Below, piece after piece: positions 46,419-57,800 of a stretch of DNA of 64,000 nt; within the stretch, counting starts at the first letter, position 1; each line of letters starts with the position of its first letter. The notes beneath the pieces were generated by a model. The model made no database searches, had not been told where the DNA came from, and saw only the letters and a list, made by a program, of their open reading frames with translations. A program made the translations under genes and the position numbers. This stretch comes from Paulinella micropora (Eukaryota > Cercozoa > Imbricatea > Euglyphida). The stretch is taken from contig BJOX01000217.1 of NCBI GenBank assembly GCA_009731375.1, positions 62,031-126,030 of the forward strand. The letters are read 5' to 3'.

Positions 46419-46420
46419 AT
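45925..46420. repeat. (TATC)n intronic array with CATC, TCTG blocks
   Basis: About 500 bp of TATC with CCAT and TCTG blocks. Confidence 0.97.
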
Positions 46421-46430
46421 CTGACCGTAG

Positions 46431-46502
46431 GTTGCGTCGCGTCATCTGCCGTACCACATCGTGCTGGAAGACGTGGCGCTGCTTTACAAGGCGCAGCCCA
46501 TG
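46431..46502 (+). CDS. Exon: [20 protein letters not shown]
   Basis: 24 codons in phase 0 between CGTAG and GTAGAA. Confidence 0.75.
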
Positions 46503-46666
46503 GTAGAAATATATCAATATCCATCATGTTCTTACATACATACTTACGTTAGAGACATGTGGCCGCACATCACGGTGATAAGGATTGTGCGATTGGTGAC
46601 AATGGTGCTCACTTTTGACAATAATGCCCATTTGCTGAAAATGTAGCCCACTATGTGACGTGACAG

Positions 46667-46841
46667 GTGTCGATGCAGCGGCTGTGCCTGTGGCGTATCG
46701 GCGTGCCGGGCTTCACCGCCGAATCCAGCAGCGACACCACCTGGCCCAGGAACCCAGCGCACATGACGGAAGAAGAGAACATCCTGGCAGAATACCTGGA
46801 CCTGAGGCTGGACGCCGCCGGCACGCGCGTGGAGCTGCCAG
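46667..46841 (+). CDS. Exon: VSMQRLCLWRIGVPGF
   Basis: Continues TEEENILAEYLDLRLDAAG and leaves one base that forms an Ala codon with the next exon. Confidence 0.75.
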
Positions 46842-46960
46842 GTTATGTTATGTTATGTTATGTTATGTTATGCTATGTTACACTATGTTATGTTATGTTA
46901 CGTCATGTCATGTTATGTTATGTTATGTTATGTTATGTTATGTTATGTTATGTTATGTAG
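46842..46960. repeat. (TGTTA)n intron
   Basis: A pentanucleotide array forms the whole 119-bp intron. Confidence 0.95.
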
Positions 46961-48327
46961 CCAACCTCTCGGGCAGCAACCTGGACTCGATGGCCAGGCA
47001 GTTACTGGACTTGCTCAACAGCACCTTTGCCTTGCCTTCTCTGGACGCGCTCTCTCTGCACCTGGGCGGGCCGGGCTATGAGATGCCGCCCGCGCTGCCT
47101 GCGCCTGGCGTGCACCTCACCCTGCGCGACACACACGTACAGCTGGCCGAGCGGCCTCTGGAAGCTTGGTTCCAGCACATGCTGCCTATTTGGCAGGAGA
47201 CACTTCAGGGCGAACAGCGCCGCGCAGCTCTGCTGGAGCTGAAGCTGCTGAGCACGCGGCGGCTGGCGCGTGAGGAGGGCACGACCGAGGCCAAGAAGGT
47301 GGCGCTGGAGGCCGAGGCCGGCAGGCTGCGCACGCAGCTGCGCGAGCTCAACTTTCGCTGCTACCGCGTTCGAGTGGACGCGCTCAAGCGCCACTCCGTG
47401 CCCAACCGCGCGTCCCTGCTCACCGTGCACTTGTCTTTGCTGGAGCTGGAAGCCACCCTGCAGGGCGGCAAGCATACGGGAGCCGGGGGATTCTACAATC
47501 CAGACAACCTCTTGACGGTGCTGACCCGCTTGACTAAATCTGATGAACAGAGCACCGTGGGCGTGGACGACACGCCCCTGGGGAGCGAGCAGCAGTTCAT
47601 GTTCTTGGCTGGGCGCTACTTCACCATGCTGGTGCAGGACATCTCGGTCGGCCTACGCAGCTTCGAGCGGCCCTTGTTCCAGATGAGCGAGCTGCAGCTG
47701 TCCGGTTCGGGCGTGGCGGCACAGGTCGAGTTCGTTCCTAAACAACAGCCCTCCCTGCAGGGCAAACCCAGCTGGAGCAGGCATGTGTCCAGCAGCACTC
47801 CTTCGCAGGCCTCCTTTCTGTCCGCGCTCAACCTGTCCCTCAAGCCGACCTCTTCCAAGGGCCTCACCCGCACGCTATCACGTGATTCACAAGAGTCAAC
47901 GTCGACACAGGACGTGGAGGCGGGCAAGTGGACTCCCATGCAGATGTTCTTCCAACTGGAGGGACGCTCGGATCAAGTTTCGATTTGCTTCCATCCGCAG
48001 TATGCGTTTGCGCTGTACGATTTGTTGAGAGCGGTTCGTCGCGTCGTGCCTCCGCTGCCTAAATTGTATCCGATCCAACCTATCCTGGACAACGCGCACA
48101 CGAACCGCATCGAGCCTGTCAACTACGTGCACTTGATTCGCGGGACCACCTACGGGGAGGCGCATGTCACAGTCAGTCGCACCTCGCTGACGCTTTTGAT
48201 GGAGCTTCCCGACGAGGTTGGCGACATCCAACCCAAACTGAGCAAAGTGGAAGAGGGGATGCAACATTCACAACACACGCAGGGCTCCAGCTCGTCGGGC
48301 GGAGGGCGGCACAGCGAGCCGCTTGTG
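46961..48327 (+). CDS. Largest exon, 455 codons
   Basis: Begins NLSGSNLDSMARQLLDLL and includes helix TTEAKKVALEAEAGRLRTQL. Long strands VHLTLRDTHVQLAERPLEA, FTMLVQDISVGLRSFERPLF and VSICFHPQYAFALYDLL follow, then AHVTVSRTSLTLLMELPDEV. The alternation of long amphipathic strands and disordered Ser/Gly loops (SSSSGGG near the end) suits a lipid-transfer groove. Donor GTATAC. Confidence 0.85.
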
Positions 48328-48446
48328 GTATACATACACACCTGAATGCTAAGTGTACATAAATTACATAACATACAAAACAAGATACATACATAAATTG
48401 TATACAGACCATACATGGAATGCATACATGACATACATGCATACAG

Positions 48447-48506
48447 GTGACCATGGGCACAGCAGGGTTCCATTACGACAAGGGCTTGACCCGCCTAAAG
48501 TACGAG
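48447..48506 (+). CDS. Exon: VTMGTAGFHYDKGLTRLKYE
   Basis: 20 codons in phase 0 between ACAG and GTATCA. Confidence 0.75.
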
Positions 48507-48657
48507 GTATCATATCCTTGCCCGAGTGTATGCATGCATGCATGCGTGTATACATGTACGTATGCATCTATCTATCTAGATAAGGTGTCCAGCGTCGCCA
48601 ACATACATACTACATGCACACCTACACATGCACACATGCGCACCTGCGCATACATAG

Positions 48658-48765
48658 AACCTGCGTGTGTCGTTCGGCTGGGACTCGTACCTGTTGGGCC
48701 AACGGCGGCGCACGCGGCGGGGAGCCTTGTCCTTCCCCTACAAGGGCCTCGCGTCCCCAAGCTTG
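48658..48765 (+). CDS. Exon: NLRVSFGWDSYLLGQRRRTR
   Basis: Phase 0 after CATAG. The 3' end is uncertain; GT at about 48,766 is one choice. Confidence 0.55.
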
Positions 48766-48934
48766 GTCCGGCACAGCCAGTGCGCATTCATATGTCCTGT
48801 CTACTCCGTGTGCTTTTGTCAATCAAGCTCCTACATTCAAGCTCTCTCGTGCATTCCTTTCTGCCGACTTGACAACTAGCTCCATGCCGTTTTTGATCAC
48901 TTTCAAAAACTGCTGCGATTTGCTTTGTGTACAG

Positions 48935-49010
48935 GTCTCTCCTCGAAGCCCCAACGAAATGTATTGCCTCCCCCGCTCCAACAACAGCTCACCGGAAAAG
49001 GACAAACAAC
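48935..49010 (+). CDS. Exon: VSPRSPNEMYCLPRSNNSSP
   Basis: Ends EKDKQ with one base over, which completes a Pro codon with the exon at 50,920. Donor GTAATA. Confidence 0.6.
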
Positions 49011-49011
49011 G

Positions 49012-49130
49012 TAATACACACATACATACATACATACGTACATACATATATATGTACATACGTACGTACATACATACATACATACATACATACATACATA
49101 CATACATACATACGTACGTACGTACGTACG
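49012..49130. repeat. (CATA)n array
   Basis: CATA with CGTA repeats, ending at the TA target of the next element. Confidence 0.95.
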
Positions 49131-49132
49131 TA

Positions 49133-50431
49133 AGGGGTGGCTCAAAAGTTTTGTCACATACTTCAACCCTATCTTCCCCTGAGCTAGCGCTGCGGCCTGT
49201 GGCTCAGGTTATATACACAGCAAGTACAGCACCCACAGATGTGTGTCCCTCAACCGCACCTTCCCACTCGCTTTCTGGCGAGAGTTTGAAAAAGTTGGAA
49301 AAGTCTCAAAAATCGGGTCTGACAAAAGGCCATTCTGGGACTGTAGGATTTTGCTTATAATTACTTCATTGTTCCACGCTTCGAGCAAATCTATCTTGCC
49401 GCTGCAGTCTTCGGGTGCTGCGGTCGTGAGCTTCCACAGGATGCAGCTAGTCAGTCCATTCTCCTCCAGTTTTGATGACAGTACGCAGTCTGTGTCTCAT
49501 CCCGCTCGCCATCTTCTCCACCATCTTCACGTCCACCTCTCACCAGATCTTGAGCAGTCGGCGCTAAAATGCAGGCATGGGGCTGGGCAGTTGACACTCA
49601 GCTCCACATCCATATAGCCCCATACGTGTTCGATCGAATTCAGATTGCCAGACTGGGCGGAGCTTGGCCTGGTGCCGAGGGTGGTCCTTTGTCTTACCGA
49701 TTTTGGACCTTTTCCCAACGTTTCTAAAATCTCGCCAGAGAGAGCGAGTAGAGAGGTATTTCTGCGGGGCAAGCATCTGTGGGCGTTACGCGTGCTGTGC
49801 ATATGAGCTGCGCTACGGGTTGCAGAGCTTGCTCAGAGAAAGATAACCTCCTGGTCCCGAGGGTGGTCCTTTGCGCCGATTTTGGACCCTTTTCGAACTT
49901 TTCTAAATTCTTGCCAGGGGAGCGAGTGGGAGAATGTTGTTGCGTGGCACATATCTGTGGGCGTTATGCGTGCTGCGCATATAAACTGCGCCATATGTTG
50001 CAGCGCTTGCTCAGGGAAAGATACCCTCCTGGTCCCTGAGGGGGTTCGTTTGTTGGACCATCCTGGGATGGTGGGATTCTTACATACTTTCAACCTATCT
50101 TTTCCTGAGTCAGCGCTACAGCCTAGCGCTGCTGATGTGTACAGCATGCATAAAACCCACAGACATGTCCCCCTCAACCACACCTCCGCACCCGCTCTTG
50201 CTGGAGAGAATTTAGAGAAGTTTAAAACGTGTCGAGAATCGGGCTTTTTGTCAGATCCCATTTTTGAGACTTTTCCAATTTTTTCAAACTCTCGCCAGAA
50301 AGCGAGTGGGGAGGTGCGGTTGAGGGACACACATCTGTGGGTGTTGTACTTGCTGTGCATATAACCTCGGGCAGCGCTAGCTCAGGGGAAGATAGGGTTG
50401 AAGTATGTGACAAGACTTTTGAGCCACCCCT
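49133..50431. mobile_element. Tc1/mariner-type transposon relic
   Basis: Terminal inverted repeats of about 190 bp begin AGGGGTGGCTCAAAAGT and end ACTTTTGAGCCACCCCT, flanked by TA on both sides. A minus-strand fragment (about 49,670-49,610) reads SGNLNSIEHVWGYMD, a degraded form of the SPDLNPIEHVW motif near the last catalytic residue of Tc1 transposases. The interior holds several diverged copies of terminal sequence (near 49,720-50,040), so smaller relatives nested inside it. No functional transposase remains. Confidence 0.8.
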
Positions 50432-50435
50432 TACA

Positions 50436-50560
50436 TACATATATACATACATACATACACATACATACATACATACATACATACATAAATACATACATAA
50501 ATACATACATAAATACATACATTACATACATACACACATACATACATACATACATACATG
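50436..50560. repeat. (CATA)n array
   Basis: The CATA array continues on the other side of the transposon, so the transposon inserted into it. Confidence 0.95.
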
Positions 50561-50919
50561 CCCATTTCATGCACAATCATGTCAATTTAACTGAAGTGAA
50601 GTTTCCAACGCTTACTTCCAAGCTGCCTCTGTGCGAGTGTCTTTCCGCCATTCGCGAATCAGCCAACGCTTAGTCCTCGCACACTCTCGAGCACAACATA
50701 TTCATGTCTTGAGGAAAAGATTAGCTACCAGTGATGAGATATTGGTTTGCAGGTATATTTGAAAGCTAGTCCCAACATCCAGTCGTTATGCAGAGACTGA
50801 GAGGCAAACGAACAGAATCGTTTCCCATGTCTTTCTACTCGAACAGGACCAGCCTTGCTATCCTGACTATCTGCGCCTCTCAATATCCATGTTTTCCTGT
50901 TCTCATGTTGTATATTCAG

Positions 50920-51072
50920 CGGTCGGTAGCCGTGGACAGGATTTGGTGACGATCCAGACCTTGGACCTTGTGTCGTGCATTCGCTGGGACTGCTCCGACC
51001 TGCACCAACAAGCCCTCCAGCAGCAAGCAGTGCAATTGCAGCCAGGAAAACAGCGCTCAGAAGAGGAGGAAC
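50920..51072 (+). CDS. Exon: GQDLVTIQTLDLVSCIRWDC
   Basis: Two bases complete the codon from 49,010, then a strand leading to IRWDCSDLHQQALQQQAVQL. Donor GTAAAT. An opposite-strand ORF with a hydrophobic stretch overlaps but has no splice support. Confidence 0.6.
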
Positions 51073-51263
51073 GTAAATCTGCACCTGGCTCTGCGGTACT
51101 GCCTCCTGCTTCGCATCACCGTCTTTGTCCGGCTTGGATGGCTGTATGATTGCTTGGTCTGTGCTTGAGGCGTTGTATGACTCCACAGCCGCTGTCATGA
51201 AGAGGACTCCACTTCGACGCCACAGGTCCCGCAAGACGCAAGCCACAGCTTTGTTTTTTTCTT

Positions 51264-51277
51264 TTCTTTTCTTTTCT

Positions 51278-51305
<28 letters not shown>
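51264..51305. repeat. (CTTTT)n / (CTTT)n tract
   Basis: Pyrimidine microsatellite in an intron. Confidence 0.95.
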
Positions 51306-51308
<3 letters not shown>

Positions 51309-51366
51309 TCTTTTCTGTTTGTCTCTATCTCTGTTTGTCTCTGTCTGTACTGTTGCATGTGTCTAG

Positions 51367-51615
51367 GCTTGTGGCGGCGTTGCAAGACGTGGAGGAGGCG
51401 GAGAAGAGCCACCGGGGGCTGAGCTACGCCGCGCCGCCCAAGTCCGTCATCTTTCAGCAGCAGCCCACGCCAACGCTCTCTCACCTGCACTCGTGCGGCC
51501 TGCACGTGTTGCTGGGTGTTCGATTGGGCTGCGTCGAGACCGTGGACAAGGACAGCAGCAGCATGCAAGACGCCGCAGATGCAAAGACTGACAAGAAGAC
51601 GGAAGCCAAGGCATG
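51367..51615 (+). CDS. Exon: LVAALQDVEEAEKSHRGLSY
   Basis: Helix followed by LSHLHSCGLHVLLGVRLGCV and an acidic/basic loop. Acceptor TCTAG; donor GTTAGC is a guess because the phase does not fit the next exon. Confidence 0.65.
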
Positions 51616-51772
51616 GTTAGCACTCTCTCACATCACAAATGAGACTAAATCCACATAACACCTTCGCTAGTAGAGCTGCCATACGCTGCATAGTATTGTC
51701 TTGTGTTGGATCAACTTTGGCACGTATGTAGCCATGTCCTGTGTTTTGCTGCACCATGTTGTCGTGTGCGAG

Positions 51773-51939
51773 GTTGACTTGGGCACGTATGTATCCACGG
51801 TGCTGTGTGTTAGCGGTGCGGCGTTGCTGGCGAGCGTACATTGCGGCACCCTTTCCAACCTGTACGACTTCGCGCTACTGTACGCGCACATGCCGCCGCT
51901 GCCCTTCTCCAAAAGCAACGCGTTCGAACTCGTGGACAG
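51773..51939 (+). CDS. Exon: GAALLASVHCGTLSNLYDFA
   Basis: Encodes VDLGTYVSTVLCV and continues LLYAHMPPLPFSKSNAFELV. The start may lie further upstream, since the frame is open. Two bases over form Arg with the exon at 58,862, so the retrotransposon dimer sits in this intron. Confidence 0.65.
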
Positions 51940-51947
51940 GTAGCCAG

Positions 51948-52011
<64 letters not shown>

Positions 52012-52048
52012 TATCTATCTACCTACCTACCTACCTACCTATCTATCC
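51948..52048. repeat. (TATC)n intronic array
   Basis: TATC with CTAC repeats before family A copy 3. Confidence 0.97.
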
Positions 52049-52443
52049 CTGGAGACGGACTCTGCCACTGGCAACTACAGCATGAGGTCAGATCTAAGTA
52101 TCTCCTATCTCCTATAACGACGGTTTTGTGTCCGCCGTTGATCGCGCGCAGTGCAGGGCTAAGAGGCGACCAACTCTCGACCGGGGAAGTGATGCAAAAG
52201 GTTGATGAAGTGAAGGTTGCAGAAGGTAACTCACAACGAGCGTAAAATGCCGAAACCTCGGCTTGGGTCCATCATCTCCTTATGGCACACGTCCCTAGGG
52301 GAGTCTCGGCTACCTTTCGGCTTGAACTGGGCACGGGCACCAAGCGGGTTGATGTGCAGCTTGTGAAGTGATGGGAGTTCCTGCCCGGGGTAGTATTGGA
52401 CGCTCATGGCTTTTAAAACTATGCCACGCCCATAGATCAAACA
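52049..52443 (+). mobile_element. Family A element, copy 3
   Basis: A diverged, shorter copy (about 395 bp) with the same start (CTGGAGACGG) and end (CATAGATCAAACA), flanked by TATC arrays. Confidence 0.7.
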
Positions 52444-52462
52444 TATCTATCTATCTGTCTAT

Positions 52463-52507
<45 letters not shown>
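52444..52507. repeat. (TATC)n target array of the retrotransposon
   Basis: TATC repeats ending directly at the truncated retrotransposon copy. Confidence 0.95.
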
Positions 52508-52508
<1 letters not shown>

Positions 52509-54825
52509 CTTTTTATACTACGAACTCTTAGTAGCCACAATCGAAGGGAAAGATTGGTCATCAGAACCCTTTGTTTTTGCTGTTGGCGTTTTTCAAGGAT
52601 GCTGCATTTCTCCTCTCCTTTTCAACATAGTTTTCAACCTACTCCTTGACCTCCTATCATCCTTGACCAAAAACAACGGTTATCATTTCAAGCATAAGAC
52701 CTCAACAGATGAAGTCATCGTGCACGAAGCTGCTTATGCTGACGACCTCAAACTACACTGCCGATCCCCGAAACACTGTCAATCGTCCATCAACATGATT
52801 GACAAATTTCTGTCATGGTCCAGAACAATGGCCGCGAAACCGCCCAAATGCAAAAGCCTTGCTTTCAAATACTGGACTAAAGCCGACGACTATAAGGGTC
52901 TCAAACGATTATTGCCGATCTCGTTCCCACCCTTCGACCCCGCCCTTACTATTACTGGCAAACCGATTGACTTCATCGCTGACAAGCCTTTCAAAGACCT
53001 CGGATGGATTGTCTACCATGACCTCAGCGAAAACGAACAACGTGCAGCAATCCAAAAGAAGTTCATTCTTTCTATGCAAGCCATCGATAGCTGCTCGATC
53101 AATGGCTTTATGAAATTTTGGCTATACCAGCACTACGCTGTCCAGTCACTTGCCTGGCCATTTCTCATTTATGACCTCTGCTTATCTTTCGCCAAAACCC
53201 TTGAGAAAATTGCGACCCGCTTCCTCAAAAAATGGGCCAATATCTACAAAAGAGCTCTGGTCTCTTGCCTTTACCGCCCACGCTCGAAATTCGGTCTACA
53301 GCTCCAATCCATCGTCTCTTTTTACCAGCGACTTCAAATCAACCGTGCTCAAATGCTGAAGTACTGCCCAGATAAACACCTCTCGTCCATTTATGCGATG
53401 AACCTGACGAAACACGAAACATTTCGAACTATCTGGAAACCAGAGCCTGTGCTCGAAAAGCTTGAGGCACAAGTTGATTTTGAATTCAAACATCGAGGCC
53501 AATCCGATCATCTCGGACTTGGCCATGGTCGCTACCCAAAAGAACATTCCATCACAGACCGCAAAGACAGGGTTTTAGAATTAGCTGCTGAGACAATACT
53601 TGAGACAACCACAGTGCATGACATGGACAAAGCCATGCAAGGGTGCTTCCTTCGTTTTGAAGACGCATGCCCCTTCGACCTCTCCTGGGCTCGCCTCATC
53701 GGAACCCGTAATCCCCGTTTAATCTCTTGGGTCATCAACGCAAGCACAAACTCGGTTATTACCCCCGACCTTAGACGTCTGTGGGGAATCATTCCCAACA
53801 ACAAGTGTGCCCTCTGTTCTGGTCAAGCACATCTATGCCACATCCTCTCCGGTTGCCATGTTGCCCTCAAACAAGGCCGCTATACCTGGCGTCATGACTC
53901 TGTGCTCTGCACTATTGAAGCTCCCCTTCAAAAACACATCGAGAGCCATAACAAACGCTCCCCTATAGACCAAAATGAATCAAAGTCTATGTTTGTGAAA
54001 GAGGGCGAGCAGAAGCCTAAGAGACAGTCATTTCATCGACCATCCCTGCTTGACACTGCAAACGATTGGCAACTCCAAACCCAATACACCGGTTCTGAGC
54101 AAGCCTTTCCTGTCCACATTTGTGTCACTGACCTCCGCCCCGATATCGTTGTCTGGTCACTGTCTACCAAGATATGTATTCTGATCGAGCTAACGTGCCC
54201 GGTCGAGGAAAACATCCTTGACGCACGAGCCTACAAGACCAACCGATACAACAAGCTCAAATCTCAAATCGAGGACAACGGATGGACCTGCCACCTTCGA
54301 CCAATCGAATGCGGGGCTCGCGGCATGGTATCGTTCTCTGTTCATCGATGTTTCCGCGCCTTGGGTTTTTCCCATCCCCAATCCAAATCCCTTTGCTTCA
54401 AGCTATCCTCCTGCGTAGCTCGTTGCTCTTTTGCGATTTATCGCTCCTGTGCAGTCAAAAATTGGACTAATCTTCCTCTAGTCCGTATTGGTGACTGCAT
54501 TCCATCATAGCCGTCCAGTGTTGCATAGCCCGGGCTAGGTCCCTGCGGGGGTTTAGGCCTCATACAATGTCATCATTGTAGCTTGCGCAAGCTTACGGTG
54601 CTCAAAACACTTGGACTAACGGCTTCCTTTTCTTTCTCTTCTTCCTTATCCTCCCACTCTCCATTCCTAGATTGCCTTTTTCTTCAACGTCCTTCCTCCT
54701 CTTCTTTTTCCAGAACACAGTCTACCCGTGATTCCCATCCCGGACACATGCACAGTACACAAATTATTGTTTGATGTGAAACTGCGTTCCTTTGCAAGGA
54801 CTACATTCCTTTGCGACATCTCATC
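52508..54825 (+). mobile_element. Non-LTR retrotransposon copy 1, 5'-truncated
   Basis: Matches 56,405-58,722 with a constant offset of 3,897 bases. Its open frame encodes the same protein C-terminus as copy 2, and I saw one base difference (54,693 versus 58,590). The truncation point lies between RT motifs, upstream of YADD. Its 3' end CGACATCTCATC abuts the first base of copy 2 with no TATC between. Confidence 0.9.
52624..54510 (+). pseudogene. Truncated RT/endonuclease ORF of copy 1
   Basis: Retains YADD, the zinc knuckle and the endonuclease in an open frame but lacks the N-terminal half and first RT motifs, so it cannot make a full enzyme. Predicted protein is the same as the corresponding part of copy 2. 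Confidence 0.85.
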
Positions 54826-57800
54826 CATATGTGACCCCGTCGCGGCGATAAAGCGCGGCAACCAAACCTTTCTCCTTTTTCTTCTTGGGCTGACAACCCT
54901 GGCTTAAACGAAGAGGCTTGCTTCCCCTAAGTTAAGCCGTAAGTTACAAAAACTACATGCGAAAACCTACCGACGCACCGCTATTCCCTCCGGAGTGGCC
55001 GCCGTCACCCTCCCAGTGCGTGCTCTGCACCGCCTGAACCCCCTGGAGAAGATTTTGCTCATGTTCACCCTTACGAAGACCTTTCGGGCCTCCTCGAAAA
55101 GAAGAGCCCAAAAGCGCACGTCCATCCGGACTACAAGTCGCAACCCGGCATTATCAACCTGGATTCCACCCACTGTGTTGACGCCGAGACATACTCCCAT
55201 TTCGTCCATCGGACAAGAAGTGCCCCGAAAGAACCAACCGAAAGAAGAAAACGCCTGGTATTGCCATCAACACCAAGCGAATGGAAAGGCATTGAAGAAG
55301 AACTCCAATCCGCACTCCCTCTCATCCTCCCCTCCTCTCTCATCAAATGCCTGTCATGTGACGAAGCAGTAGCGAAATTTGAAAGATATCTCTACGACTT
55401 CATATCACAACGGGTAACAAAAACACAAGAACAAACTCATGAGCGAAAAAACCGCCACGTAATCCGGCTCCAAACAGAACTCACGCAGAACCGACAACAA
55501 AAACTGATCCAAAAGAGACATCTGCGAGATCTCAAAAGGGCAGGTTCAATTCCAGCTGCTGTTGCAAAAAGCCTGCAAAAAACTTGGCGAGTATTATTGA
55601 AGACCGGTAACCGCCTCCGCCGTCGTCTCAAGGAAGCAACTTTAAGCTCCGCTCAACGACAAGCAAATACACGCTTCCGAACTGACCCTCATAAGTTTGC
55701 CAAAAATCTGTTTCATCCCCCCTCAACCCAAACCACTTCCTCCCTATCCAAAGAAAACTGTGACTCCTACTTTCCCAACCTATACAAAGACGCTAATCGT
55801 GAACAAACCTACGTGCCCTTACCTGAAATGAATCGCCCGCCTCTACCAACTGTCCCCTTTGACCTCAAGCCACCGTCCTTCTTGGAAACCAAAAGATCTG
55901 TGTTTGCCAAGCGTAATGGTGCAGCCCCTGGCAGAGATGGTATTAGCTACCTTGTTTACAAGAGACTTCCCACCGCTTTACTTTTCTTACACAAACTCAT
56001 TGTCAAGTGTTGGACAACGGATGTAGCTAATAGCTGGGCCCAAGCTGCTATCTCCCTCCTTCATAAGGACGGCGATCCACTTCAGGCCTCAAACTATCGT
56101 CCGATTGCTCTGACAAGCTGCTCGGGTAAGGTATTTTTCTCTTTGTGGTCAAAACGCCTAGAGAGTTTTTTGCTAGATAACAAGTACTTTGACAGAGCAA
56201 AACAAAAAGGTTTCCTCCGTAACGTTGCAGGATGCCCCGAGCACATTGCTACTACAAAAGCTACCATCAGAAATGCAAAAGATCACTATCGCCAACTGGT
56301 CATAGCATGGATTGACCTACAAAACGCTTTTGGAAGCGTAAACCACAACTTGATCCAGTTCGCTCTCTGGTGGTACCACGTGCCCCCTATGTTTGCTCGC
56401 ATAATCTTTTTATACTACGAACTCTTAGTAGCCACAATCGAAGGGAAAGATTGGTCATCAGAACCCTTTGTTTTTGCTGTTGGCGTTTTTCAAGGATGCT
56501 GCATTTCTCCTCTCCTTTTCAACATAGTTTTCAACCTACTCCTTGACCTCCTATCATCCTTGACCAAAAACAACGGTTATCATTTCAAGCATAAGACCTC
56601 AACAGATGAAGTCATCGTGCACGAAGCTGCTTATGCTGACGACCTCAAACTACACTGCCGATCCCCGAAACACTGTCAATCGTCCATCAACATGATTGAC
56701 AAATTTCTGTCATGGTCCAGAACAATGGCCGCGAAACCGCCCAAATGCAAAAGCCTTGCTTTCAAATACTGGACTAAAGCCGACGACTATAAGGGTCTCA
56801 AACGATTATTGCCGATCTCGTTCCCACCCTTCGACCCCGCCCTTACTATTACTGGCAAACCGATTGACTTCATCGCTGACAAGCCTTTCAAAGACCTCGG
56901 ATGGATTGTCTACCATGACCTCAGCGAAAACGAACAACGTGCAGCAATCCAAAAGAAGTTCATTCTTTCTATGCAAGCCATCGATAGCTGCTCGATCAAT
57001 GGCTTTATGAAATTTTGGCTATACCAGCACTACGCTGTCCAGTCACTTGCCTGGCCATTTCTCATTTATGACCTCTGCTTATCTTTCGCCAAAACCCTTG
57101 AGAAAATTGCGACCCGCTTCCTCAAAAAATGGGCCAATATCTACAAAAGAGCTCTGGTCTCTTGCCTTTACCGCCCACGCTCGAAATTCGGTCTACAGCT
57201 CCAATCCATCGTCTCTTTTTACCAGCGACTTCAAATCAACCGTGCTCAAATGCTGAAGTACTGCCCAGATAAACACCTCTCGTCCATTTATGCGATGAAC
57301 CTGACGAAACACGAAACATTTCGAACTATCTGGAAACCAGAGCCTGTGCTCGAAAAGCTTGAGGCACAAGTTGATTTTGAATTCAAACATCGAGGCCAAT
57401 CCGATCATCTCGGACTTGGCCATGGTCGCTACCCAAAAGAACATTCCATCACAGACCGCAAAGACAGGGTTTTAGAATTAGCTGCTGAGACAATACTTGA
57501 GACAACCACAGTGCATGACATGGACAAAGCCATGCAAGGGTGCTTCCTTCGTTTTGAAGACGCATGCCCCTTCGACCTCTCCTGGGCTCGCCTCATCGGA
57601 ACCCGTAATCCCCGTTTAATCTCTTGGGTCATCAACGCAAGCACAAACTCGGTTATTACCCCCGACCTTAGACGTCTGTGGGGAATCATTCCCAACAACA
57701 AGTGTGCCCTCTGTTCTGGTCAAGCACATCTATGCCACATCCTCTCCGGTTGCCATGTTGCCCTCAAACAAGGCCGCTATACCTGGCGTCATGACTCTGT

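Noticed and set aside
50725-51246. Minus-strand 173-aa ORF with a hydrophobic helix
   Set aside because: It overlaps a plus-strand exon (50,920-51,072) that fits splice phase with the 48,935 exon; the hydrophobic stretch seems to be a shadow.
54826-54950. HDV-like or hammerhead ribozyme at the retrotransposon 5' end
   Set aside because: By eye I could not form the conserved core of either; left as a test rather than a claim.
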